This document shows positions 1 through 12,951 of a stretch of DNA of 64,000 nucleotides, one piece after another; the stretch's first letter is position 1; every line of letters begins with the position of its first letter. Under the pieces are notes generated by a model. It was not told the DNA's origin and searched no databases. It saw nothing but the letters and a program-made list of their open reading frames with translations. A program made the translations under genes and the position numbers. Where the stretch lies: the NCBI GenBank assembly GCA_949775045.1, contig OX459101.1, positions 17,452,180-17,516,179 of the forward strand, given 5' to 3'. The DNA comes from Metridium senile. Taxonomy: Eukaryota > Cnidaria > Anthozoa > Actiniaria > Metridiidae.

Positions 1-472
1 ATAGAGTAGTAATTGTTTTTGATAGGTAGTTTACCTGTGGCATTACGTCATGTGTAATCTCGACACAACGATAGACCAATAGATAGAAAAGGTAAACCTA
101 GACTTCGGCTACCCTGCGGGGTAGAGTAGTATTTGGTAGGTGGTTTACCTGTGGAATTACGTCATGTGTAATCTCGACACAACGATAGACCCATAGATAG
201 AAAAGGTAAACCTAGACTCAGGCTCCCCTGCAGGTACAGTAGTATTTGGTAGGTGGTTTACCTGTGGAATTACGTCATGTGTTTAATCTCGACACAACGA
301 TAGACCCATAGATAGAAAAGGTAAACCTAGACTCAGGCTCCTCTGCGGGGTAGAGTAGTATTTGGTAGGTGTTTTACCTGTGGCATTACGTCATGTGTAT
401 AATCTCGACACAACGATAGACCCATAGATAGAAAAGGTAAACCTAGACTTAGGCTCCCCTGTGGGGTAGCCT
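1..472. repeat. Tandem array of ~118-bp units, about four copies
   Basis: Four head-to-tail copies of a ~118-bp unit fill the left edge; the marker 'aaaaggtaaacctagact' recurs near 80, 200, 317 and 431. Copies differ by a few substitutions and small indels. The array starts at or before the window edge and lies 3' of the exon at 499-670, so it sits in an intron of the TTC38 gene. No coding potential is seen. Confidence 0.9.
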
Positions 473-498
473 GAGTAATTAATTTAGTAACTACTTAC

Positions 499-3400
499 CC
501 ATCAGCCCACTCCTTTACAGCTTGAGCATGCCGTCTCTCTCGGTCAGTGACGTTACCCTTGGCAACAAGCCCTGCTAAGATTTCCATATCCTTCTTTAGC
601 TTTGGATTGGTGTCGACATCATATGTTGTGGAGATTAGTTCAAGACCGTTCCACATTACATGACCCATCACTACATCAATAAAGACATAGTTATAACAAT
701 ACTATACTATTACAGCCAAACCTACAGAAGCGTTCCTATCGAGGTTGGAAGGCTCGAATTAATCTTCCAAACTTGATTTTAAATTTGTTTTGAAATTTGC
801 ATAAATGAATCGAATCTTGTAAAAAAAATGCAGACTTCAACCGTCAACCGATATTTATCCCGAAATCACGATCTGTGGTCAATAAGTAACACTATTTCTG
901 TATTTCTCGAGATTGAATTATCATTGACACAGGGAGCCCAATCATTACAAAGAATAATCACTAGCCTGCGTTGCCGTCGGTCTGCGGTTTCGCAATGCAG
1001 GCTAAATAATCACAGGTTCCCCGACTAGTTTAAATAAAATGTAAAAAAAATGAAATGCCATGACATACCAAAATCAGGATCAGCTTGGATGAGATCAGCC
1101 ATTGTTTTATCTAGTCCACCAACACTGGGCTCATCATACCAACCAGTATACTGTAACAATAGGAAAGAGAGCAATGTTTATAATAATAATTATGATACAA
1201 GGTTTTAGGAGCATTATGCTAAGCTCAATAATCTTACATAATTAATTAAATCAATAAATTAATTTTTGGAAAAAGAAAGTTTTGAGTTTTGATATTATAA
1301 ATAAACTAGTGGTACCTCTATTAAGCAGTCACCCTCGGGACCTCTTAATAGAGGTTGGTCACTGAATAGTCATTATAGAGGTATAGAATAGGTATAGGAA
1401 TAGGTTTGAGACTTTTAATTTATTGTGGCCGCCTAATAGAGGGTGACTGCTTAATAGAGGTACCACTGTAGTATCGGCACTTTTCACTTCTATGATATGG
1501 CAACTGGTGAGTTTCATGGGCATGAGATGGAATAAGCCCTGTTATTATCCAACTAGTCATAGACGAGTAAAAATATTGCAGGAGTAGGACTGGATCGAGT
1601 AAAAATATCCAGCGATATTTTTACTCGTCTATCTAGCCCTGAAGTAAAACAATATTTTGCTTTATAAAAGAACAAAAACCTTTTGATTTGATAATAAATA
1701 ACTTATTAAACAGTTTGATTTTCACTCGTAAAATATCCAGCCATATTACACATCAAACTGTCTAATAAGATATATTTCCCATAATTTACAGCACTTGTCA
1801 GAATTAGGTACAGCTAATAAGCAGGTTTGATCATGAGGAACTTAGAGAGCGAGCTGGTTTGTAGGGAATTAATTAGTAGGTTGGAGATGTATGTAGTCTG
1901 GGGCTATGCCATTTAGGGTCTTGTAAGTAATTAGTAGGATCTTGTATAATAGTAATAGCTGATTCTTACCCCGGGGGGGGGGGGGTTCTCTCTTTATCCA
2001 AGTGGTAGGGGTGATCGGCGTACCTTTTAGGGTTAAAATATTTCCAGTGCGTACCTTTTAGGGTCCATTTGGAGATTTGGCATATAAAAATGTTGAATAC
2101 TATAAATATACTGTATGCTGAAAAGTACATGTATTCCATGACCGAAATGCATTTTGGGTCATATTATATTGTCCATAGACACAAAACATAGATTTGTTTT
2201 TTGTATATGTGTGTAATTATATGTATATTGTAAAAATAATGATTAAATTATGGAAAGCGATTAAAAATTTTAATTAAAAAACAAATTTATTTATGAAAAA
2301 AGTTTACTATTTCAAAAAATTATAGGATAGAGTACTTAGTACTGTATTTATTAATTGTAAATAAGAAATATTTATCAAATAAATAAAAAAAAATATTGTC
2401 CAAAGCTGCAGTGTGCTGTGAATTTTAAAGCTGTGGTTTTCGTAGGGTTTGGTGATAGATAGTGTAAAGCTGTGTTGTTGAAATTATATTGCATGTTTCG
2501 GCATTGATTATATTACCCTTTAACAATGGATCTTGGTAAAATGTTAAGCATAGGTCATGTTAAATTGGCGGCATCATTGCATGTTTGACATGCATTCATG
2601 CATCTATGGCTTATACTAGCTTCCTCTGCAGGCATCTCTTATATCTCTTTTCATCGGGCTCCCTGTGATTCGAAGGAACAAAAACAGCAGAGGAGGGGGA
2701 GAGGCAGTTCTTTCTGCCAAATATTTCAACACAGGAATCCTGATCGCATCAACAAAGGAATCCCTAAGGAGTAGCCTGCGGAGGAGGCTAGGATTAAATA
2801 CCTGTGTTAGTGCAGCATCAAATAGTTTAACGGCCTCATTGCTTGTAGTTGAGAAAATCAGCCCTTCCTTTTTCCATGCCTATTAAAATAACAAGCACAC
2901 TTAATACTCTAATTTCATGTTATCTAACACCGCTGTACTATTTGACAAAAGGCACATTTGCACAGGAATAGCCTCAATACTCCAGATTCATGTTATCTAA
3001 CACCGCTGTACTATTTGACAAAAGGCACATTTGTACAGCACATTTTGCCATGTCTATTAAAATAACAAATAAAAAAGAATACTACAATTCCATGATAACT
3101 TTTGCGATGTACAAATTTGACAAAAGGCACATTTGCATTTTAAATATGTTTTCTATTGTATAGCTGCGGTAGTATTTTCAAACAAATCAAGGCTATCCCT
3201 GTGCAAATGCACCTTTTGTCAAAAAGTACAGAAATGCTAGATAACATGAAAATGGAATATTACCACCGATTTCATTACTACGCACTGTCAGACAAAAAAT
3301 ATGTGAAGTGAAGATGTCTATACTCTTCCTTCAATCAAACACAATTTGTCTAGACAACTAATTACGTGAACTGTAAACAATGGTCGATGTAAACATAAAA

Positions 3401-4583
3401 CAGGTAAAAAATATTATTTTAAACAGAAAATTGAGCCAAAAATACAAATGTCTTATGAAAGACATGAAACTTATTTAGTTTGAATAGTCTGAGAACTATA
3501 AAATAAATCTTTAGGTCCGTGGAAAAAATGAATTTTCATTGAACTGTCGTTGACGAATTGTTTGTAAAATGTCTAGACAAATTGTGTTTGATTGACGGAA
3601 GAGAATTGCCAACTCCCTTCACAAAATCTGTTGGGCGCGTAGTAATGAAATCGGTGGTAATCAATGGTGCGCCCCTTATTTAAAGAAATTAATTTCCCTC
3701 TGTAAATATTCATGTGCTCATAGTTACAAGTTGGGCTCCCTGTGTAGTTTTTAGTTTTAAACTAATCCAATTTATATTGAAGGGAAATATTCGGTGATTA
3801 TATTCTGTGAAAAAAGTATTGATCAGTCATATTTAACACGTCGAATCTCATATGTGCCCAATATAATGCAAATGAGTATTAAAACTATTGTTTGAATTCA
3901 TTTGCATTTTAATTCATTGGAGTTGCGACATTTAATTTGAATAAACAGCCATTATAATAAGTAGAGTACAAATATTATACCCGTGAAACAAGTTGTACTA
4001 ATTAGTACTAAATAGTGCTAATTAAACAATAGAGAACAATAGAATTAGCATAAAATATCACTACTTAGTACTTAAATTTATGTTGCACGCTTTTAATGTT
4101 TGTACTCTACTATACCCCCAAATTATTTTAAAGTTGTAAAGGATATATATTCGCAGATAAAATAATAAAATATGTTTAAATATGTTATTTACATAATATT
4201 ACAATTTCGTGACCTAAACCACTCGTCTGTGCAACCAATTTTTGCCATTTAGACCTTTGATCGTGACACATGATTAATATATATGGTTTTAAAAGTATTG
4301 TATAGTTGTTTTTTACTTTGAAAATAATTTAAATGTATGTTGTTTATCATATTATCGAAAATTGGCGATAATTTTGGGGATAATTTACGAATAAAGCACA
4401 ACTATTTTCGAAATTCGTGCAGGTCATTCAAGCTTGTGAAAGAAGTTTGTAAGCTTATATGTACATTAAAAAACAAATTTACTTTTACATTAGAGTAAAT
4501 TAATACTCTAATAAACTACATTTCTAGTTAAATATTGCATTACTTACATCCAAATCTCTCCAATGAGTGTGCATGTAAGACAT
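499..4583 (-). CDS. TTC38: Tetratricopeptide repeat protein 38 (TTC38), 5' part, four exons
   Basis: Exons read on the minus strand are 4583-4548 (start codon, 12 codons), 2879-2802, 1150-1069 and 670-499. All have GT/AG borders and compatible phases (0, 0, 1); the last shown exon ends at a GTAAGT donor, so the gene continues beyond base 1. About 122 residues are visible. Diagnostic stretches are 'STTSNEAVKLFDAALTQ', 'VGGLDKTMADLIQADPDF' and 'VMGHVMWNGLELI', followed by 'DRERRHAQAVKEWADG'; these match the N-terminal part of animal TTC38, a conserved cytosolic TPR protein of poorly known function. The 12-codon first exon was chosen because its phase and the W-R-D preceding A-W-K fit the family's start. 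The gene lies 655 bp downstream of SLC22 copy A in the same orientation. Introns carry a hairpin MITE (1308-1466) and a palindromic MITE (3259-3661). No frame breaks are seen. The family call is from remembered similarity. Confidence 0.85.
1308..1466. mobile_element. Short MITE-like hairpin element
   Basis: The ends are inverted copies of each other: 'agtggtacctctattaagca' on the left and its complement at 1447-1466. The repeat is about 30 bp per side and the element ~159 bp. There is no ORF. It lies in a TTC38 intron. Confidence 0.75.
2895..3256. repeat. Cluster of MITE family M1 ends, nested copies
   Basis: The same ~65-bp segment ('ttcatgttatctaacaccgc' followed by 'tgtactatttgacaaaaggc') occurs twice directly at 2915 and 2990, and in inverted form at 3200-3255. 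Related ends occur at 5143-5210 and 10924-11146. This looks like a non-autonomous inverted-repeat family with one copy inserted into or duplicated beside another. Confidence 0.65.
3259..3661. mobile_element. Palindromic MITE-like element, ~400 bp
   Basis: It begins 'attaccaccgatttcattac' and ends with the inverted copy. Inside, a second inverted pair around 'caaacacaatttgtctagac' lies at about 3340 and 3575. There is no coding sequence. It is located in TTC38 intron 1, next to the M1 cluster. Confidence 0.8.
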
Positions 4584-5237
4584 TTTGCTGGAATTTTGCT
4601 GTGTTTTTATAACTTCGGCCACTCGTAAAGACACAGGAAGCCCAAAACTTCTGGACCCTGCCAACAACAACCTCGTTCCCAGTATGGGGCCATTTTCTCG
4701 GTCAAGTTGCGGAGGGTCCTCAAGGGGTAAAATGGGAGCTGGGATTGGCCTTATTTTTGACTGGAAAAATGGGATTGGAAACTTGAGCAAAACTGATGGG
4801 ATTATGGGATTTTTGACTGGGACTTGGTCCAATATAAATTTACACAAAGATAGCCTCGATTCAGCGAAAATACAAATGTGTTTTTATTTATCCTCTCATA
4901 ATGCTGAGCATAGGAGAAATGGCATTAAATTTGTATGGGAAATATGCTCTGATGGGCAAGCTTTTCCATACAAATCCTTATAAAGTATTTAATTTTTAAT
5001 GTAATGCCATTTCCTTCGTGTTACATTTGATGAGCTGATATTTTGCCTTCTTACTAATGGTGAGGTGCTCTTTTCATTTCTGATGTTCATTTTGACACAG
5101 CTGTTCAATTTAAAAGGGGTAGGGTCACGTGACCTGTTGTTAAAATCCCTGTGCAAATGCGCCCTCTATCAAATAGTACAGCGGTGATAGAACGTGAAAC
5201 TAGAATATTGTTAAAAAACAATCTATGTGACGATGAG
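4584..5237. other. Intergenic spacer between SLC22 copy A and TTC38
   Basis: This 654-bp stretch must hold the 3' flank of SLC22 copy A and the 5' flank of TTC38, both on the minus strand. Open frames at 4585-4983 show no recognisable similarity or splice logic. A fragment of repeat family M1 lies near 5143-5210. I cannot point to a convincing promoter element. Confidence 0.4.
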
Positions 5238-8200
5238 CTAAAGTTTTGTCGTTTCGAATTCGTGTTGTGGCAATTTCGTGTCTTGGCCAATCGTCCTCCT
5301 CTTCTTCAAAAATGGTATCCCATAATCCTCTGGGCTCTCTTCTGCCTCGGTAGTCGTCTGATAGAGAGGTCGCCCAGCTGTTTCTGGCAACCATAGTGAT
5401 ACGAGGGCGCAAACAATTGCACATCCACCAAATATGGTCAAAGGAAGGACGATGCTTGAGCCAGGCAGTTGGGCCTGCAAAATGATCAAAAATACGCGAT
5501 GTTCTGATAAAATGATAAATTCAACTTTACTGACGTTTCGAGCTTTAGTTCTCCGACGAAGGGCTAAGCCTCGAAACGTTAAGTTGTTTTTTTTTTTTTT
5601 TTACGGTGTTACAGAGTAGACCTCTTTACTTCCGTATACAAATTGCCCATTTCAGACCACATGTCATTCCCTTGAGAATTGTTCTTTTATGATGAACGTG
5701 TTGTATCATTTACATGTGAAAGAAACAATTCCCAAGGGTAGCATCACGTGATCTGAAATGGGACAACAAACAATGAAGGTGAAGAGGTCTTTTCATTTGA
5801 TATCGTTCATATTATAAAAAAGCTCTTAGAAACTCGTATTCTACTAGTTGGTTGAGGTGCGTACATAGAAATAAGTTAAAATGACGTCATACCAGCAAAA
5901 GTACGAACGGAGCAACCATTCCGCCGATACGAGAAGCAGTCGAACCCACGCCCTGCGCAGTATTCCTAAGGAAACAAATACATTAAAAAAGGTAAATAAA
6001 TAATATTATAAATTCATATATACATAGCTCAAGCTATATTTAAATAGATATATAATGCACAAACAAAATTAAGAATATAATAGAGGACAAACACTACATC
6101 CATGAAATAGAATCAAATTGCTACTGTGGCATAAAGCACAAACACTACATCCATGAAATAGAATCAAATTGCTACTGTGGCATAGAGCGCAAACGTACAC
6201 TATATATCTATGAAATAGAATCAAACTGGTACTGTGGCATAGAGCGCAAACACTATATCTATGCAATAGAATCAAATTGCTACTGTGGGATAGAGCGCAA
6301 ACACTATATCCATGGAATAGAATCAAATTGCTACTGTGGGATAGAGCGCAAACACTATATCTATGAAATAGAATCAAATTGCTACTGTGGGATAGAGCGC
6401 AAACGTACACTATATCTATGAAATAGAATCAAACTGGTACTGTGGCATAGAGCGCAAACACTATATCTATGAAATAGAATCAAATTGCTACTGTGGCATA
6501 GAGCACAAACACTATATCCAAGGAATATAATCAAATTGCTACTGTGGATCGGAATAGAGCGCAAACACTATATCCATAAAATAGAATCACATTGCAACTG
6601 CAGAGCGCAAACACTATATATCCATAGAAAATAATCAAATTGCTGCTAGCTGTGGATCGGAATAGATCACAAACTGACTATATCCATGAAATAAAACAAA
6701 TTAAATTATATCACTGTGTAAACTTTGAACTTTTGTTTTATTCGCACACATATATCTACATTATGAATATGTATACATAACATTTACAAATCTGATGAAA
6801 GCATGATTAGTGATGAACGAACAATAAACGATTTCTAAAATAATTCTTTGTGCCCACGGTTTTTTGATTCGCACTGTAGTCACTATCAAACACACTAAAG
6901 TTATAATGCGGTATTGTTGGGTGTGGAGGGGGGCTGGGGGGGGGGGGGGGGGGGGGGATGGGACAACTATAAGTACCATCGATGAATAACGGTTAATTGA
7001 ATCATTGGTAAATTTGATTTAGCAATACTATACCTTAAAACTGTGGGGAATAGCTCTGATGATATCAGATAAACACTACTCCACTCCTGGGCAATGATAA
7101 CTTGTCCTAATACGGCTAAAATCGTCACTGCAATTGCATACTCTGGTAGATATAGAACAAAATTACTCAAACTTTGGTTGGCAAAACAATTCGTGCAGTC
7201 TTACTGCCATTTTCACAAACATGCGAACTCCAAGGCTGAACTGTTTTTTTTCGTTTTCGCTTCTGTCAATCAAACGCCATATGGCCGAGTTTGAAAGGTT
7301 TGTTCATGATGTCGAAGAATCCTCAGAGGAAATAAAAGCCGTAAAACTCCTACATTTAGAGGAGACTTTAATCATCGATGAAGAGGGAGAGCAAGGAAGT
7401 ATCACAATACTTCTAAGTGAGTGGAATGTCTAAAACAAACGTGTTCGATCGATCATTGCTTTCGTGGTGGAATTTGCACTTCACTTCAATCGAACTTCAA
7501 ACGATTTGAGTCTCCTCTAAATCTTGGAGTCGTTTCGCAGCTATTCTTTTCCTAAAAAAAGTCTTCAAAATCGTCGCAAAATCTTTCAAATTCAACCATA
7601 TTGAATGTCGTTACTACGGAAAGCATCCGGGAAATGTCGGAAGTTTGATTGACTGAAGCGAAAACTCATAAAACGAGTTCGGTATTTAAGCGTTGGAGTT
7701 CGCATGTTTGTGAAAATGGCAGTAATATGTTCAATTGCAAAATGTATAATTTAGTCGCCTTCACAGTTCCCTGCGCCATCTTGAAAGGTAGCCAGGCCTT
7801 AGCATCGAAGCGAGACGAACGTTGAGCATGCAATAATAGAGGCACGTGAATAATTGTCCTGCAAGGTGTTAGAAGGCCTCTATCATTGCAGGCTCAACGT
7901 TCGTCTCGCTTCGATGCAAAGACACGGCTACCTTTCAAAATAGCGCAGAGAACTGAGAAGGGGACTGTTCTATAAATATTCGAAAAATCTGAGACCAATA
8001 AGAATTCGCGGGCCTCCTGTGGCATATGGCAAAAGCTCCTTCCCTTCCATTCTCGTACCCAGACCCTACTCAGCTTTCTGGCAGATCGTAGGCTCTGGGA
8101 AACCCTACAACACCGGAAGCCAGAATTGTTGTGACAGCGTCAACAGAGCGCATGCGCCATCTTTAAATTCGACTGAGTTGTTTGGGCACGAGAATGAACG

Positions 8201-11200
8201 AGCACATACCAACTTAATTAATATTCATGATTCATCGTCTTCTGTACGTGAAAATCACGCTTGAATTTGCAAACTATTTATGTTTTATGAATTGATTTTA
8301 ATGGCTAAAGAAGTGCATTTGAGCGGTAAAATTAGGGAAGGATAAGGAAATATTACCGTAGAATAACATTCTTGTATCCGAATTCTATAAACTTAGAAAA
8401 GAAAGGATTTATGAGCCTGTAAAGAATGTTGACACGTGTCTTAGGCTCTCCGAAGCTGCAGCCTTCCCGGCACAGTGAGTTAGGCAAATTTAAAAATAGC
8501 CGTAACTTGTTTAATTTCAACACAAATCGCTTGAAATCTTCACAGAAACTTAATTAAATAATAACTGAAAATGACACTAAAAGTTTTATTGAATTGTTTT
8601 AATATTTAGTTGAACAACTTCGAAGGTTTCAAAAGTCGCCTTACATTTTCTTATATAAATATTGAGCTTGGGCTACCTGTGGATATGCCTAGTTAGACCA
8701 TTGCTATTGTTATACCACTCAGCCAATCAGATCACTTGATATTATCAGGTTTCCCAGAGCCTACGACCTTTCGTTAGAAAGCTGAGTAGGGTCTGGGTAC
8801 GAGAATGCTTCCCTTCCTTCTCACGGGGGCTCGTCACCAGGCTTCGTCGTTCTCGAATGTTCAACACAGGAACCCCAAAATCACGAAACTCACTCTCAGA
8901 CTCAGGATTTTATATAAATTTATCAATTTTTTTATTCGGAAATCAACAATGCCTGTGGGCTCCCTGTGGTACAAACCTCTTGGAATCGGCAATATCATTA
9001 ATAGTACCAAACCGGCAAAGGCCATCAACAATATATGGGTAACACGTCGGCCCAAACTGAAACGAAAAACAAAACAAAGGTCTAAGTACAAAATGAAATC
9101 ATAATAATATCAATATTTATTATATATATATAAATAACAATTACGGCTCACATGGATTTCTGCCACCAAGAATTTATATTATCGTATTTAAATTAAAATA
9201 TATAAAAATAAGATAATTTTATATGTGAAAATATCATTTTTTGCATCAAAATAACTTTTGTTTATATAATAAAGAGGATGATACATGGACGCTTGGAGGT
9301 ATGGAGGTATCTTCTCGTGTTTAAATTTGATATTGATTCACTTGTTCGCTGCGTATCAAAGATATGTGTATTATTCTTTTGCATTCTCAACCTGTTAAAT
9401 AAATAGAAAAAAAATATCGCGCGGTAATCAAAGTCTTTTGTTACTTCTCACCTACAATACCATATATGATAATGGCATTGTTTTCAAGATTGCATACGGT
9501 ATCTCTATACGCGGCGCTCACTCGTAAGATATCGAATTTAAACTCTCGAAGATAAATTCCATTCTCCACGCCCCATGTATTTTTCTTTTCTCTTAGCTCC
9601 TTCAGGAGCATGAGGCGAGCAACAATTCCCTCCACGTACTTTGGCCTATCAGCTGCGATCTTTTCAGCTTCTCTCCAGTCCCGCCAGTACCCCATCTTTT
9701 TTTTCTCTTTTTCAATTGTTCTCCTCCATCTTTCTCTTGGCCTTCCCTTCTTACGCTTTCCCTCCGGAGCCCATGTAAGTGCAATTTTCGAGTCATTGTT
9801 GTTATCCTTTCTTAACACGTGTCCAACATACTTCCATCTTCTTTTTCTGATACTCTCTTAGCTTTTGATTGCTGATTGTATTTGGCCAAAAAAACCTTGT
9901 TATTTCGCCTCTTGTGTTATTCTCTACTTTGATATTTATATAGCACAATAAACCTGCATTGGAGGGACGTAAAATAACTACTGGGGACGTTACAAACCCT
10001 GGCCGTGACCACCCTCAGTAACTGGCTTATTCTAATACATACCAACTACTAATTTCCTCACGATTGTAAAGCGTCGTTTACACGAGCATTTTTTCCTTGA
10101 CAAGTATCCTTGACAATTTTCAATGATCGTGTAGACGATCAGCAAGTTTTCCTTGACAATTTTAAATTGACAAGGTTTCCTTGCTCGTGTAGATGATCAA
10201 CAAGTTTTCCTTGACAAGTTTAGGTTGTGCCCGCAATTCCTTACAATCAGCGGAGTACTAACAAAATATTGGTTCCAGTCCCTTGTCGAGTAAGAAACAA
10301 AATGGCGTTTACTTTGACTGATCGTGCGAAAAGACTGGGAACTAATCTCATTAATATTCCTTGCCACATTTTCCTTGTTGTCCGTCTACACGAGCAAATT
10401 TCATCCTTGACAATTTTTCCTTTTCCAAGGAAAAATTGTTCATTTTACTCCATCTACACGAGCAATTTTTCCTTGTGAAGGAAAACTTGTCAAGGAAAAA
10501 TTGCTCGTGTAAACGCCGCTTAAGCCGCCCGCGGTCTGCGGTACGATAATTATAAAGCGCATATATTGATTGGTATGCATGTAAAATGCGCTTTATAAAC
10601 AACACATTACATCACATGTAAATAAGGCGCTCAATGCAAAGAGTCTCTGATACTCACATGTTCATGAAAAGCCATGCAGGAAGGATAAACAAGGCGGACA
10701 GGGCAGTGATAATAGTAAATATGATGTAAACATTCCCATGAAGCTGTGCGGCGTAGATAGAAATCGCGAAAGTGATCAGTCCTGTGGTAAACCTATAGTG
10801 GAAAATTACAGTAACACCTTTAATTACTACCTTTTAAGGGTTGGAAAAGTCACTTCATAGTTCTCTGCGACATCTTGAAGGTAACCTTGCCTTTGCATCG
10901 AAGCGAGACGAACGGTGAGCTTCCAATAGACCAGTTTCATGTTATCTAGCACCACATTTGCACAGGGATAGCCTCAATTCTGAGTAAACTTAAATGTGTT
11001 TTCTATTGTTAAGCGATAACATTTTGTCATGCTTTGCTTGGGATTTGTGAATATTTTTACAACAAATCGAGGCTTAGCCTGTGCAAATGCACCTTTTGTC
11101 AAATAGTACAGCGCTGATACATAACGTTAAACTGGAGTATTCCCCTCTCTAGAAATCAGTGGGGTGAGTTGGACGACCTTAGACTTGGGAGCATGTTTAA

Positions 11201-12910
11201 TAATTTGGATAGACCTCGGGGGTTGGGATGGGAAGGGGAAAGAGAGGGGAGGGATAAGGAGTTCCCCTTGGAAGGCCTGATCATCCTCTGGCTAGGACGA
11301 AATACCCAGTGCCATGCGTCCAACTGGATGCGAACCTCGCACTAGTTTCTGCATAGGGCAATGATAGAGACGTATATAAAGAATTCTAGACGTGTTTCAC
11401 TGTCTATTTTTAATAACTATTGTTCTGGCTAGCCTCGTGTTCACGTTGAAACACAATGGAGTTTTCACATGTATACGACGCTAGCCAGTCAATAACAATA
11501 GTTATTAAAATTGGACTCCATATTTTGATTTGGTTTTTGAAAAGGTCGATCAATCACGATAAGAACGCGGTCAGGAACAGCATGGCACGTCCAAAAGTTC
11601 TACATGCAGTTCAAAGTTCTAAAAAAGGTTCTAAAAGTTCTAAAAATTCACAGTCGCGCACACGGACTGTTAAATGATGATGATTATCATAATAATAATA
11701 ACGATAATGATGATGATCATAATAGCCAGGACAGTGTGCATCATAACCAGCCTTTCTTACCATCCAAAACCCGTGATAAGAGTCCATTTCCGCATCTTTG
11801 AAGTACGTACTAGATCCCATGGAGTATATCTCTTTACAGTAGCATTTCTTTGAACTTGATTCTCGTGAATAGACTTCAACAAGCTCATCATCTGCTCAGG
11901 GTCACATGGTTTGTCATCTTTACCACCGTACTTCATGATAATCTTGTGGGCTTGTGTTAGTTTACCTTTCACAACCAGCCAACGAGGGGACTCGGGAAAA
12001 ATACTAAAAACATAATAATACAATATATATTATATATATATTAATAAATAGGCAAGGAGCAAGGATAGCACAGTTGGTTAGTGCGCGGCTTTCGGTGCAA
12101 GAGTTCGATTCCCACCTCACATCCTTGTTTCGACTTCTCTCCTTTCCGTGTAGCTTAAAGTAGTTTTAAAACTCGTAAAATGAAGCACTGTTGGAGAAAG
12201 GGGAGTGTAAAGGTATTATTTGATAAACGAACAGGAGTGATATAGACTGGGACAAGGCGAAGTCAAGAGAGACTTGATAAAACACGATCTGCGAGTTTAT
12301 TAAACGGCCTCAAAAACTTGAACCTATATTTAATTTCTTTAAAAAAAATCAATAATTTCGAAAAAAATTAAGTTTAGAAAAACGTTTTTTAGAGAAATTT
12401 CAGATTGAAGTTTATGTAAATTAAGTAATTAATTAACTATTTTGTAATGTTCTCATGAATTACTAATGGTTTTTTTAGTTTACTATTATTATTAGGATTT
12501 CAGAGTATAGCGCTCCTACTCCCAGTTGTTTATCAAACATTAAATTCTTTAGCTCTTAACTAAATAAATAACAATCTTTAATATTTACCACCAGAAGATG
12601 TACAGCAACAAGGGTGGTACGCTTGTAATCCAGGAGTATGTTCTCCAGTTCCTTACTAGATATCCTATTAGAATACTGATGAATGAGCCAGTCGTGTAGT
12701 AGAAGTTGTTTATATTCCCCATCCTGGCACGGTATTCTGGGCCTATAATTTCCATCATGAGAATGTAGTGAGATAGAGTGGCGCTTATGTTGAATGCACC
12801 ACAACCAAAACGAAGAAAGATAAACAGAGGGATGCTTTTCTGGACGAACGTCTGAGCAAGACCACAAGCAGCCTGATAATAGAATGAAAGTGCAAATCAG
12901 GGAATAGAGT

Positions 12911-12951
<41 letters not shown>

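Noticed and set aside
1970..2040. Poly-G tract with 'ccaagtg' and 'ggtacc' flanks, also at 17109-17210
   Set aside because: Shared motifs hint at a dispersed repeat, but the matching part is too short and low-complexity to define.
4585..4983. 132-codon plus frame opposite TTC38 exon 1
   Set aside because: No recognisable similarity; TTC38 exon 1 on the other strand explains the region better.
6069..6564. 113- and 60-codon frames with repeated 'ALCHSSNLILFH'
   Set aside because: Products of the ~55-60-bp tandem array in an SLC22-A intron.
12556..12867. 103-codon minus frame beginning MWSCSDVRPEK
   Set aside because: It is a wrong-frame reading of SLC22-A exon 3; the correct frame gives the transporter sequence.
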